Assembly: GCA_903789375.1 (NCBI GenBank)
Contig: CAIFEB010000010.1
Location: 1 to 55,663, forward strand
Reading direction: 5' to 3'
Source of the DNA: an uncultured Eggerthellaceae bacterium
GTDB lineage: Bacteria > Actinomycetota > Coriobacteriia > Coriobacteriales > Eggerthellaceae
DNA: 55,663 nucleotides
Under the pieces are notes generated by a model that saw only the letters and a program-made list of their open reading frames with translations, searched no databases and was not told the DNA's origin. Position numbers and translations under genes: made by a program. Of this stretch, positions 11,338 through 20,018 are shown in pieces. Within the stretch, counting starts at the first letter, position 1, and each line of letters opens with the position of its first letter.

Positions 11338-13074
11338 CTATATTATAACCATGTCGTGCGTTGATTGGGTGAAGACGTCGAATCCGCTTTCCGTCACCAC
11401 ACCGAAGTCCTCCAGGCGCATGCCGAATTCGCCGGTCAGGTACACGCCCGGCTCCACCGTCACCACGTTGCCCGGCTCGAGCGGCTTGTCGTTGCGCAGC
11501 GACAGCACCGGCTCCTCGTGGATTTCCAATCCCACGCCATGGCCCAGGCCGTGGCCCATCTTGCCCGCGAACCCGTGGTCGGCGAGGATGCGTTCAGCCA
11601 GCTCATGAGCTTGCTTGCCCGTGATGCCGGGCGCCAGCCGCCCCTCGACCGTCTCATTGGCATCGCGGATGGCAGCATAGGCCTCGCGCATGCGCTGTGA
11701 GGGGCTGCCGCAGAAGATGGTGCGCGTCATGTCCGAGCAGTAGCCGAGCGCCTTGGCGCCGAAGTCCATGACGATGCACTGACCCGCCTGGATGCGCGAG
11801 CTGCCCGGCACGGCATGGGGCGCCGCGCCGTTTTCGCCCGAGGCGACGATCGAGCGGAACGCAAGCCCCTCCGCGCCGTGGCGCACCATGAAGTCCTCCA
11901 GCTCCACCTGCACCTCGCGCTCAGTCATGCCGCAGCGCACGAAGTCGACGATGTGGGCGAAGGCCGCATCGGTGATGGACTGGGCGTAGCGCATGCGCGC
12001 GATCTCGGTTGCGTCCTTGCGGGCACGCAGATGCAGCACCACGTCGCTCGTCGGCTTGATGGCCGCCGTGCGCGACAGCTCGTTCTTCGTACGGCGAAAT
12101 TCGCGGTACGGGATGTCGTCCTCCACGCCCAGGATGGGCACGGGCTCGGCGTCATCGGCGATGACGCCCGGCGAGGCGATGCGCGCCCGCGCGAACACCG
12201 CATGCGCCACCCGACCGGCGTCCACCTGGACGTTCGAGCCCATCTGCTCGCCGATGGAGCGCGCCGCGCCCGCGTAACGCGAGTCGGTGTGCAGGACGGC
12301 CTGCGTGCTGTCCACGAGCAGCGCGTGCGCCTCTTCCTCGTCGAACAGGTTGTCGAAGCAGGTGAGCCAATGGATGTTGGGCGTGTGGCGCACGAGGAAG
12401 CCGTCGACGCCCAGATCGCCAAGCGCCGCGCGCAGGCGCCCCTGGCGTCCTAGCGCGACGGTGGCCGGGTCGCCTGTGGTCTTTTCGGGGTCGGGCGCGG
12501 GCAGGCTGGTCTCGGGAGCTTGCGCGCTGCCCGCCCCTGTGGGGGCATCTCCTTCGGTGCGCAGGTGCTGACCTGCGACGATGACCTGACGCGTCATGTC
12601 GTAGCGCTCCTCGAAACCCTCGCCGAGGCGTGGCAGGCGCGAGTTGTCGATCAGGATGTCGAGCGCCTCGCAGTAGCCGTCGAACCCGCGCCCGCGAATC
12701 TGCGCGACGCAGGCCGGCGCCGTGACGGACGTGGCGCGGAACGACTCGCGCGTGTCGATATCGGAGATGTGCACCTCCACCGTCGGCGTTTCGATGGACG
12801 AGATGGCGTCGCGCAGCGCGTAGGAGTAGTGCGTGTGGGCGGCGGGGTTGTAGATGATGCCGTCGTACACGCCGCGCGCCTCGTGGATGTGCTTGATCAG
12901 CTTGGCCTCGCTGTTGGACTGGAAGAAGCGCACGTCGACGCCCCGGTCGCGCGCATGCTCGCGCACGCGGCGCTCCAGGTCCTCCAGCGTGCTGTCACCG
13001 TAGATCTCGGGTTCGCGAACGCCCAGCATGTCCAGGTTCGGACCGTTCAGAACCAGGAATTTTCTCATTTCCAC
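11338..13074 (-). CDS. aroQ: Fusion: type II 3-dehydroquinate dehydratase + Xaa-Pro aminopeptidase (M24)
   Basis: One 578-aa open frame joins two complete enzymes. Residues 1-145 are type II dehydroquinase (LVLNGPNLDMLGVREPEIYG, NPAAHTHYSYALRDAI, VEVHISD), which forms 3-dehydroshikimate. After a linker (about 150-210, Pro/Thr/Gly-rich) comes a creatinase-like N-domain and an M24 peptidase with its metal ligands: MDFGAKALGYCSDMTRT (two Asp), MGHGLGHGVGLEIHE (His), VEPGVYL and RLEDFGVV (Glu). The start is GTG (13074) with GGGGAG 9 nt upstream; the ATG at 13068 is an alternative. Bacillus has the two as separate neighbours (yqhS-yqhT) before efp. No frameshift is apparent. Confidence 0.92.
   Translation of the reverse strand: MEMRKFLVLNGPNLDMLGVREPEIYGDSTLEDLERRVREHARDRGVDVRFFQSNSEAKLIKHIHEARGVYDGIIYNPAAHTHYSYALRDAISSIETPTVEVHISDIDTRESFRATSVTAPACVAQIRGRGFDGYCEALDILIDNSRLPRLGEGFEERYDMTRQVIVAGQHLRTEGDAPTGAGSAQAPETSLPAPDPEKTTGDPATVALGRQGRLRAALGDLGVDGFLVRHTPNIHWLTCFDNLFDEEEAHALLVDSTQAVLHTDSRYAGAARSIGEQMGSNVQVDAGRVAHAVFARARIASPGVIADDAEPVPILGVEDDIPYREFRRTKNELSRTAAIKPTSDVVLHLRARKDATEIARMRYAQSITDAAFAHIVDFVRCGMTEREVQVELEDFMVRHGAEGLAFRSIVASGENGAAPHAVPGSSRIQAGQCIVMDFGAKALGYCSDMTRTIFCGSPSQRMREAYAAIRDANETVEGRLAPGITGKQAHELAERILADHGFAGKMGHGLGHGVGLEIHEEPVLSLRNDKPLEPGNVVTVEPGVYLTGEFGMRLEDFGVVTESGFDVFTQSTHDMVII
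11342..11347 (-). promoter_or_regulatory. Possible efp promoter -10
   Basis: TATAAT on the minus strand within the last codons of the aroQ-pepP gene, about 128 bases before efp. No convincing -35. Confidence 0.35.
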
Positions 13075-13146
13075 GAAACATCGCTCCCCTCGTGAATCGG
13101 ATGGAGCCTGCGTCAGGTTCCTTGTGCTCAGAAAAGATTATCGGCC

Positions 13147-14259
13147 TTATGCGCCCTTCGACGCGCGCCATTGCCCAAGATGGCGCAGAATCGTCTCATC
13201 GTCGACCGAAACGGTCTGCCATGCGCCCACGTCGCTCGCGAGCACGAACCGCACGACGCCGCCGCGGGTCTTCTTGTCGCGCTTCATCGCCGCGAGCAGG
13301 TCGTCGGCGGGCGCCTGCCACGCAAGCGGGTAAAGCCCCAGGTCGTCGAGCAGCTGGCCCTGTGCTTCCGTGAAGTCGTCCGACGCGCCCACGAGCTCGC
13401 GCGCGAGCTGCGCGGCGAACCGCATGCCCTCGGCGACGGCCGCACCGTGCGAGAACGTGCCGAAACCGGCTTCCGCCTCGATTGCATGGCCGAGCGTGTG
13501 GCCGTAGTTCAGGCACTCGCGCACGCCCGCGCGCTCGGTGACGTCCTGCGCGACGACGTTTGCCTTGAACACGACGCAGCGCGCGATGGCCTCGACGACG
13601 ACGTCCGCATCGCGCTGCGCGAGCGCCGCGGCTTCACCGGACAGCCAGAAGAAGAAGTCGTCGCCGTCGATGGTCGCGCACTTGGCGATTTCGCCGCAGC
13701 CGCACTTCCATTCGCGCTCGTCGAGCGAGGCGAGCGTGTCGGTGTCGGCGCAGACGTACGCAGGCTGGTGGAACGCACCCACGAGGTTCTTCCCCTCGGG
13801 CAGGTTGACGGCGGTCTTGCCGCCCACCGACGAGTCCACCATGGCGAGCAAGGTCGTGGGCACCTGCACCACCGGCACGCCGCGCATGTACGTGGCCGCG
13901 ACGAATCCGGCCAGATCGCCCACGACGCCGCCGCCGAGCGCCACGACAACGCAGTCGCGCCCGAGCGACAGGCGCGCCATAGCCTCCCAGATTTCGTTGG
14001 CCACCTCGACGGACTTCGTCTCCTCGCCCGCCGGCACCGTGATCTCGCTGACGCGCGCGCCCACGGCAGCAAGCGACGCCTTGGCGCGCGCCAGGTAGAG
14101 CGGTCCCACGTTGGTGTCGGTGATGACGAGCATGCGCGTGCCGGACGCGATGATCCCGGCTGCCACCAGGCTCTCGCCCAGCTTGTCGAGCAGGCCCGCG
14201 CCGATGCGCACGTCGTATTCCGTGCCGTCCGGCAGGCCCACCACTACTTTCGTTGCCAC
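13147..14259 (-). CDS. aroB: 3-dehydroquinate synthase
   Basis: 370 aa. NAD+- and metal-dependent cyclisation of DAHP to 3-dehydroquinate, second step of the shikimate pathway. Seen: the nucleotide-binding run ALGGGVVGDLAGFVAATYMRG, PTTLLAMVDSSVGGKTAVN, a metal-ligand Glu in CGEIAKC, and His ligands in LNYGHTLGHAIE and in the FSHG segment. The start is GTG at 14259 and overlaps the end of aroK by 16 bp, so the two are cotranscribed. Confidence 0.96.
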   Translation of the reverse strand: MATKVVVGLPDGTEYDVRIGAGLLDKLGESLVAAGIIASGTRMLVITDTNVGPLYLARAKASLAAVGARVSEITVPAGEETKSVEVANEIWEAMARLSLGRDCVVVALGGGVVGDLAGFVAATYMRGVPVVQVPTTLLAMVDSSVGGKTAVNLPEGKNLVGAFHQPAYVCADTDTLASLDEREWKCGCGEIAKCATIDGDDFFFWLSGEAAALAQRDADVVVEAIARCVVFKANVVAQDVTERAGVRECLNYGHTLGHAIEAEAGFGTFSHGAAVAEGMRFAAQLARELVGASDDFTEAQGQLLDDLGLYPLAWQAPADDLLAAMKRDKKTRGGVVRFVLASDVGAWQTVSVDDETILRHLGQWRASKGA

Positions 14260-15020
14260 AGGATGCCCCTCTCCTCAAGGATGCGCTGCACTTTGCGCGC
14301 GATCATGCCCGTGCCGCAGCCGGCCGTGTCCACCGTCACGTCGGCGACCTCGGCGTACAGCGGTAGGCGGCTGTCGATGACGTGCTGGGCGTTGTCCAGG
14401 TCGCGGAACAGCGGGCGCGTCGACAGGTCGTGGATGCGCGACGCCGCCTCGGCTGCCGTCACCTTCAGGTACACGACGAAGCCCGCGCGCTTGAGCTCGT
14501 CGCGGTTCTCCTTCGCCAGAACGACGCCGCCGCCACACGAGATGAGCCGCGGCTCGCCCGCCGCCAGCTCGTAGAGCACGCGCGTTTCGACGGCGCGGAA
14601 GCCCTCCTCGCCCACCTCGGCGAAGATCTCCTTCACACGCTTGCCCTCCGAGCGCTCGATGTAGGTGTCCATGTCGATGGACGCGACGCCCGCCGCGCGC
14701 GCGAGCTTGCGGGCGACCGACGTCTTGCCCGCGCCCATGAAGCCAACGAAGAACACCGGGCAGGACAGCTCGCCCGCCGGCGCGCAGGCGCAGCGATGGC
14801 GCCTGAGGTCGACGACCTCCTTCGAACAGGGAAGCTTGTGCGCTGCGGCATGCGGCTGCGCGGGCTGCGAGGCCGGATGGGAATCCGAAGGGCGCGCCTC
14901 CGCTGCGCGCTGCTCCGGGCGCCGTACCGTCTGCTCCGACCCCGCATCGCGCCCCTTGCGCACGCGCGCCGAATCCTGCCCCGCAATGCGTTGTTTTCCC
15001 TGTTCATGCGCGCGGTTCAT
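14244..15020 (-). CDS. aroK: Shikimate kinase, with uncertain N-terminal extension
   Basis: From the ATG that overlaps the aroC stop (TGATG) the protein is 258 aa. The kinase proper starts near residue 89: FFVGFMGAGKTSVARKLA (P-loop), SIDMDTYIE, the CGGGVVL motif, and STRPLF with the lid Arg. It phosphorylates shikimate at O3. The first 85 residues are basic and Ala/Pro-rich and match nothing in the family. A GTG at 14756 would give a normal 170-aa enzyme. The overlap with aroC favours the long form; family length favours the short one. I keep the long form and flag the start. Confidence 0.85.
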   Translation of the reverse strand: MNRAHEQGKQRIAGQDSARVRKGRDAGSEQTVRRPEQRAAEARPSDSHPASQPAQPHAAAHKLPCSKEVVDLRRHRCACAPAGELSCPVFFVGFMGAGKTSVARKLARAAGVASIDMDTYIERSEGKRVKEIFAEVGEEGFRAVETRVLYELAAGEPRLISCGGGVVLAKENRDELKRAGFVVYLKVTAAEAASRIHDLSTRPLFRDLDNAQHVIDSRLPLYAEVADVTVDTAGCGTGMIARKVQRILEERGILWQRK

Positions 15021-16192
15021 CAGCGCGACACCGTCCTCAAACGTCGCTGGTAGGCGTCGATCGAGGCGCGGATGTCTGCCATGTTGTCGTGGCCGAACTT
15101 CTCCAGGTACGCGTCCGCCAGGGCGAACGCCAGCTCCGCCTCGCCCACGACGGCCGCCGCGGGCACGGCGCACACGTCCGAGCGCTCCCGCCAGGCGCTC
15201 TCCGGCTCGAGCGTGTCCAGGTTGACGGTCTGAAGCGGGTTCATGAGCGTGGGGATGGGCTTCATGGCGCACGTCACCACGAGCGGCAGCCCCGTCGACA
15301 TGCCGCCTTCGAGTCCGCCGGCGTTGTTGCTGGCACGGGTGAACCCCCGGCCGCGCACGAGCTGGATGGGGTCGTGCACCTGCGAGCCCATGCGGCGCGC
15401 GGCTTCGAAGCCTAGGCCGAACTCGACGCCTTTGATGGCCGGGACGGAGAACAGCGCCGCGCCGATGCGCCCGGTCAGGCGCTCGTCGGCCGTGGCATAA
15501 CCGCCCAGCCCGGGCACGAGCCCCTTCGCGACCAGCCGAAACGTTCCGCCGAGGCTTTCGCCCTGCTTGCGCGCCCTGTCGATTTCGGCCTTCATGGCCT
15601 CGGTGGCGGCGGGGTCGGGGCAGCGCGTTTCGGACAGCTCGATGTCGGCCGGCGCGAACTCGTGCGCACGGACGAACGGGTCGGGGTCGTCGAAGGTCGC
15701 TGATCCGATGGACAGGACGTACGAGAAGATGGACACGCCCAGGTCGGCCAGGAACTCGCGCGCGATGCCGGCCGCGGCGACGCGCGCCGCCGTTTCCCGG
15801 GCGCTCGCGCGTTCCAGGATGTTGCGACAGTCGTCGGAGTCGGTCTTGAGCGCGCCGACGAGATCGGCATGGCCCGGGCGCGGCGTGACCTCGCGCTTGA
15901 GGTCGGACGGCGCGTCGCCGAAGGCGGCCATGCGGTCGGTCCAATTCTGCCAGTCGCGGTTCTCCACCACGAGCGTGATGGGCGAGCCGATGGTGCGGCC
16001 GAACCGCACGCCCGACACGATGCGCACGTGGTCGCGCTCGATCTTCTGACGGCCGCCGCGGCCATAGCCCGACTGGCGGCGCGCCAGGTCGGCGTTGATG
16101 CTGTCTTCGGATATCCGCAGGCCAGCGGGGATACCGTCGATGATGGTCGTCAGCTGCGGCCCGTGGCTCTCTCCGGCTGTCATGTAGCGCAT
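15020..16192 (-). CDS. aroC: Chorismate synthase
   Basis: 390 aa. FMN-dependent elimination of phosphate from EPSP to give chorismate. It begins MRYMTAGESHGPQLTTIIDG, followed by the GYGRGGRQKIERD segment with the conserved Arg/His region; ASNNAGGLEGGMSTG is the third family signature. The ATG at 16192 has an AAAGG eight bases upstream; an in-frame extension to 16363 lacks family similarity. It is coupled to aroK by a 1-base stop/start overlap. aroA (EPSP synthase) is not in the window. Confidence 0.97.
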   Translation of the reverse strand: MRYMTAGESHGPQLTTIIDGIPAGLRISEDSINADLARRQSGYGRGGRQKIERDHVRIVSGVRFGRTIGSPITLVVENRDWQNWTDRMAAFGDAPSDLKREVTPRPGHADLVGALKTDSDDCRNILERASARETAARVAAAGIAREFLADLGVSIFSYVLSIGSATFDDPDPFVRAHEFAPADIELSETRCPDPAATEAMKAEIDRARKQGESLGGTFRLVAKGLVPGLGGYATADERLTGRIGAALFSVPAIKGVEFGLGFEAARRMGSQVHDPIQLVRGRGFTRASNNAGGLEGGMSTGLPLVVTCAMKPIPTLMNPLQTVNLDTLEPESAWRERSDVCAVPAAAVVGEAELAFALADAYLEKFGHDNMADIRASIDAYQRRLRTVSR

Positions 16193-16496
16193 TGCGTGGC
16201 CTTTCGTCGCGTGGGTGCCGCCCTCTTCGCAGGCGGCGGGGTGTCTGCGCTCGATTGTAACAGGGCGTGCCGCTTCAACCGGCAGCACCCAACAAACTGC
16301 ACTGCTTGGGGCGAAACGGCGCGTGAGAGCACACAATGCGGACGCGCACGGCGGCCAAACCATGCGCCCCGGCGGATTGGACAGCAGGAGAGCAGGCGAC
16401 GGCGCATGCCACGGAGAACGCCCGCGCCAGGCGGCGGCAGATGTCGCAAGGCGGGGCGCGCGCCGGGTGCGTTCTAGCGCTACGCCCGCGCGTCCT
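16193..16496. other. Intergenic region before aroC
   Basis: 304 bases, GC-rich. I see no gene, no clear terminator for aroE and no convincing promoter for aroC. Confidence 0.5.
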
Positions 16497-17570
16497 CTAC
16501 GCGTCGGCGAGCGAGGCGAACCCGGCCGCGTGAGCCATGATGCTGAACAGGTCGACGTCTCTCATGCGCGCGGCCAGCTGCCGGGCGGGCTCCAGCTCGG
16601 GCGCCAGCTCGTGGGCACCGACGTACGCGATGTCGCGCACGGTTTCGACCGCCTGCGACACGAGCATGCCCGCGCCGTCGTACGCCACGGCGCCCCGTCG
16701 ACGCGCGCCGGCGATGAGAGCCGTCGTGCCGTGTCCGTATACGACGTCGAACACCACCTGGCGCGGCTCGATGAGACGCGTACTGAACGGCGCCGGATCG
16801 CCCGGGCGCATCCCGAGCGACGTGGCGTCGATGATGACGTCGGCCGTGCTCACGGCGCTGTCGTCGGCGTACGTCGACCCGACGAGCTCGGCCGTATGGA
16901 CGGCGGTGCGCACGGATGCGGGATCCGACGCGGCGCGGAAGCGCGCGCGATCGTCGGGTCGCTCGTCGGGAAACGCGTCCGACGCGCTGCGGTACGATTC
17001 GACGGCCGCCATCTGGTCGATCGCCGTGCGGTAGCCTACGAGGGAGTCGGTGGCACGCTCGACGCTGCGGCTGAGCACCGTCACGCGGTGCGCCCCCGCC
17101 ACGACGCAGGCATGCAGGATGGCGCGCGCCGTGGGGCCCGTGCCGCACACAACGACGCGCGCGCCGTCGAACCGCACGCCGCGCCGCTTGAGGTACGAGA
17201 CGCACCCAATGCCGTCGGTGTTGTCGGCAAGGTAGCCGTCCGGCGTGTTGACCAGCACGTTCGCCCCGTGGGCCAGACGCGCCTCCACGCTCGCCCCCGC
17301 CGCAGCCGAAAGCGCGAGCGGCTTGTAGGGCATGGTGATGTTCACGGACAGAAACGCGCCCTCATCGAGGAACATGCGCGCCTGCACATCGTTTTCGGCA
17401 TCGGCGAACCCGTATGCCCAGTCCAGGCCAAGCGCCTGGTACAGCGCGTTGTACATGGCCGGCGACTTGGAGTGCATGACGGGATGCCCCAGCACGTACA
17501 GAAGCTGGTCAGGCGTGCGCCCTTTCAACCCGCGCAGCTGCTCGCCGTCGAACATCCCGATATCGTTCAT
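16497..17570 (-). CDS. aroE: Shikimate dehydrogenase, enlarged
   Basis: 357 aa against the usual 270-290. It reduces 3-dehydroshikimate with NADPH. Substrate site: LGHPVMHSKSPAMYNAL and NITMPYK (catalytic Lys); NTDGIGCVSYL; cofactor loop VVCGTGPTARAI; SLGM and FDVVYGHG later. Between the cofactor loop and the ATSLGM motif (about residues 190-250) there is an extra Asp/Arg/Ser-rich segment, and the N-terminus carries about 20 extra residues. The ATG overlaps the yqeG stop (ATGA). The Bacillus yqeG-yqeH-aroE cluster is a parallel. Confidence 0.93.
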   Translation of the reverse strand: MNDIGMFDGEQLRGLKGRTPDQLLYVLGHPVMHSKSPAMYNALYQALGLDWAYGFADAENDVQARMFLDEGAFLSVNITMPYKPLALSAAAGASVEARLAHGANVLVNTPDGYLADNTDGIGCVSYLKRRGVRFDGARVVVCGTGPTARAILHACVVAGAHRVTVLSRSVERATDSLVGYRTAIDQMAAVESYRSASDAFPDERPDDRARFRAASDPASVRTAVHTAELVGSTYADDSAVSTADVIIDATSLGMRPGDPAPFSTRLIEPRQVVFDVVYGHGTTALIAGARRRGAVAYDGAGMLVSQAVETVRDIAYVGAHELAPELEPARQLAARMRDVDLFSIMAHAAGFASLADA

Positions 17571-18139
17571 CGCGTTTCCGTCCCGTCCGTTTTCGTGCCC
17601 TCATCCGCGAAGCGCTGGCCGCCCGCCGCAGCGCCGCTCGGCGCCCCCTCCGGTGCGCGGTCGCCCAGCAGAGCGCGCTCGAACTGGCGGATGACCTTCG
17701 TGTGCTTGAGGTCCTGCTCCACGAGCGGCTGCACCAGATAGGCGCGCAGGCCCACCGCATGGGCACCCACGACGTCGGTGCTCAGCTGGTCGCCGATGAC
17801 CACGGTGTCTGCGCGCGTGCCGCCGATGCGCTTCATCCCCATGATATAGCCCGGGGGCAGCGGCTTCATGGCCTTGGCCACCACCGGCAGCGACAGGCGG
17901 TTCGCGAACGTGAAGATGTCGTCGTGCCAGTTGTTGGACACCAGGCAGAACGACACGCCCAGACTGCGCGCCCGCGCAAGCCAGAAGCCCACATCGCGCG
18001 GCATATCGTGGGTCGCGCGGGAACGGATGGTGTTGTCCACGTCAAGAAGCGCAAAGCGCAACCCGCATCCCAGCAGGTCGCGCTCCACATCGATCTTCGA
18101 TATGCGTGAGAAGTACCGGTCGGGTTCGAGAAACCCCAT
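17567..18139 (-). CDS. yqeG: YqeG-type HAD IIIA phosphatase
   Basis: 190 aa. HAD motif I is LLDVDNTI, motif II Ser in LVSNN, motif III Lys in AKAMKPL, motif IV VIGDQLSTDV: all catalytic positions are present. The family acts on phosphorylated small molecules; the substrate is not firmly known. After residue 155 the tail is disordered. The start is an ATG with AAGGGG 5 bases upstream, 9 bases after the mltG stop. Confidence 0.9.
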   Translation of the reverse strand: MGFLEPDRYFSRISKIDVERDLLGCGLRFALLDVDNTIRSRATHDMPRDVGFWLARARSLGVSFCLVSNNWHDDIFTFANRLSLPVVAKAMKPLPPGYIMGMKRIGGTRADTVVIGDQLSTDVVGAHAVGLRAYLVQPLVEQDLKHTKVIRQFERALLGDRAPEGAPSGAAAGGQRFADEGTKTDGTETR

Positions 18140-18148
18140 GCGAACCCC

Positions 18149-19282
18149 TTATCCGCCGTACGTGGACTGGTGTTCCTCGTACGTCTCGCTGAACGAGTAC
18201 TGCATGACGCCCTGGCTGTCGGGGGCGAAGTAGAAGTACAGGTAGTTGGTGCTCTCGGGCGCACACGCCGCCTGCAGCGCCGCCAAACTGGGCGAGTTGA
18301 TGGGCGTCGGCGTCAGACCGTCGTTGAGGTACGTGTTGTACGGGTTCTCGATCGTCAGGTCGTCCGCCGTGGGATCGTGGTTGACGAGGTAGGCGACCGT
18401 GGCGTCCGACTGCAGGCGCATGTTGTGGTCGAGCCGGTTGTAGAACACCGACGATACCGTGGCGCGATGGTCGGCGTCGGACTCCTTCTCGATGATGGAG
18501 GCCAGCTTGAGCACATCGTACTGCGACAGATTGTGGCTCTGCGCCGTGGTGTAGTCGAGCGACGCCGTCTCGGTCTGGAACTGGTTGAGCATCAGGCGGA
18601 TGATGGCGTCGGCCGTGGGGTCGTCGGGGATGGTGTAGGTCTTGGGGAAGAGGAATCCCTCGAGCGAGCTGGTGCCCGCCGCGGCGACGAACGGGTAGTC
18701 GCCGGCGTAGACGCTCGCGTCGCTTGCCTGTGCCGTGAAGTCGGCGGCCGTGACGGCGCCGCCCGTTGCGGTCTCGACGATGGCCGAGGTCTGCGCGAGC
18801 GTGGATCCTTCGGGGACGGTGAACGTCTTCTGGACCGGACCCGCCTCGAGCGCGGCGATGATGTCGTCGACCGACGTGCCGCCTGCGATGGTGTACGTGC
18901 CGGGCAGAAGCGAGGTGCCCGCGCCCAGCTGCTCCACGCGCTTGGTGAAGTCGGTCGTGCTGCTGACCAGGCCCTCGTCCTTCAGCGTTTTGGCGATGTC
19001 GGACGCGCCCTCGCCCTCCGACACCGTGACCGTGGCGGTCTGGTCGGACGACAGGAGGTTGGCGCTCGAGCTGCATCCGCGCACGAGCGAGACGACGCCC
19101 CAGATGACCAGGGCGATGACGGCGACAATGACGACCACCGAGATGATCTGCGCTGCCCTGCTCTGCTTGGGGCGGATGGCGCTGGTGTCGTACGTGCGGA
19201 ACTGGCGATCGCCTTTGGCATGCGCCGAGCGCGCCGCGTGGTTCGGGCGCTTCGAGTAGGTAATCTGACGGCGAGGTGACAT
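18149..19282 (-). CDS. mltG: Endolytic murein transglycosylase MltG
   Basis: 377 aa. A cytoplasmic basic N-terminus (about 45 residues) is followed by one membrane helix (AAQIISVVVIVAVIALVIWG) and an outer YceG-like domain. The catalytic Glu lies in LASIIEKES, followed by ATVSSVFYNRL and LQSDATVAY, all typical. It cuts nascent glycan strands and limits their length. The chosen ATG has AAAGGA 8-9 bases upstream and lies 14 bases after ruvX; an extension to 19333 would run into ruvX. Confidence 0.94.
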   Translation of the reverse strand: MSPRRQITYSKRPNHAARSAHAKGDRQFRTYDTSAIRPKQSRAAQIISVVVIVAVIALVIWGVVSLVRGCSSSANLLSSDQTATVTVSEGEGASDIAKTLKDEGLVSSTTDFTKRVEQLGAGTSLLPGTYTIAGGTSVDDIIAALEAGPVQKTFTVPEGSTLAQTSAIVETATGGAVTAADFTAQASDASVYAGDYPFVAAAGTSSLEGFLFPKTYTIPDDPTADAIIRLMLNQFQTETASLDYTTAQSHNLSQYDVLKLASIIEKESDADHRATVSSVFYNRLDHNMRLQSDATVAYLVNHDPTADDLTIENPYNTYLNDGLTPTPINSPSLAALQAACAPESTNYLYFYFAPDSQGVMQYSFSETYEEHQSTYGG

Positions 19283-19296
19283 AGACCGATCCTTTA

Positions 19297-19722
19297 CTAA
19301 GCTGACGGCTCCTGATGACGAGCGTCGAGCCACGCTTGCAAGAATATGCTCGCAGCAATCATATCGACCTTGCCCCGCATCTCCTTTTCGCTCAGGCCCT
19401 TTTCACGCAAAAAGCGCTTGGCCTCGGTGGATGACAGCCGCTCGTCGGCGAACTCCACCGGAAGCCCCGTGTTTTCGCTGACGACCTGGGCAAACTCGCG
19501 GATGCGATGCGCCTGCGGGCCCTCTTCGCCGGCGAGGGTGAACGGCAGGCCGCTGAGCAGGAGCTCCGGCTCCCAGTCCTCGATGACGCGGCGGAACGAC
19601 CGCCCGTTGGCGCGCACCTCCGCCGCCGGCAGAACCGTGACCGGCGAGGCGACGTTCTCGCGTGGGTCGCTGATGGCCACGCCCACGCGCTTCTCTCCGA
19701 TATCCAACGCCATGATGCGCAC
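19297..19722 (-). CDS. ruvX: Putative pre-16S rRNA nuclease / Holliday junction resolvase-like YqgF
   Basis: 141 aa of RNase H-like fold: RIMALDIGEKRVGVAISDP (first Asp), LLLSGLPFTLAGEEG, VEFADERLSSTEAKRFL (Glu) and KVDMIAASIFLQAWL (last Asp). E. coli YqgF trims the 16S rRNA 5' end. The start is a GTG with AAGGAG 7 bases upstream; the long open extension to 19956 has no family match. First gene of ruvX-mltG-yqeG-aroE. Confidence 0.93.
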   Translation of the reverse strand: MRIMALDIGEKRVGVAISDPRENVASPVTVLPAAEVRANGRSFRRVIEDWEPELLLSGLPFTLAGEEGPQAHRIREFAQVVSENTGLPVEFADERLSSTEAKRFLREKGLSEKEMRGKVDMIAASIFLQAWLDARHQEPSA

Positions 19723-20018
19723 GACGGCGCTCCTTCCGAAACGAGGTGGGCTTGCGTATCCGCAGGGGCGCGATGCGCGGCGACTGCGCGAAAGCGGTCC
19801 CACGTTGCGGCGGCGAGCCATTGGGCCAGCGCGGCAGCGCGAAAGCGCCGCGGTCGCGGCTGCAGCGCCCGCAAGCAGCTGCCGAGGACGGGTCCGCGGC
19901 CCCTGCAAACGAAAAGCGGCCGAGCCGTCGAGGCGCCGTCCCGGAGCCGGCGGCACGCATCCGCACCGCCGCCCCGCAACGCGCGAAACCCCGCCGCTCG
20001 GCCGCTCGCGATCAGATC
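19723..20018. other. Intergenic region between guaB and ruvX
   Basis: 296 GC-rich bases between two genes on the minus strand. No hairpin with a T-tract and no clear promoter is seen. Confidence 0.45.
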
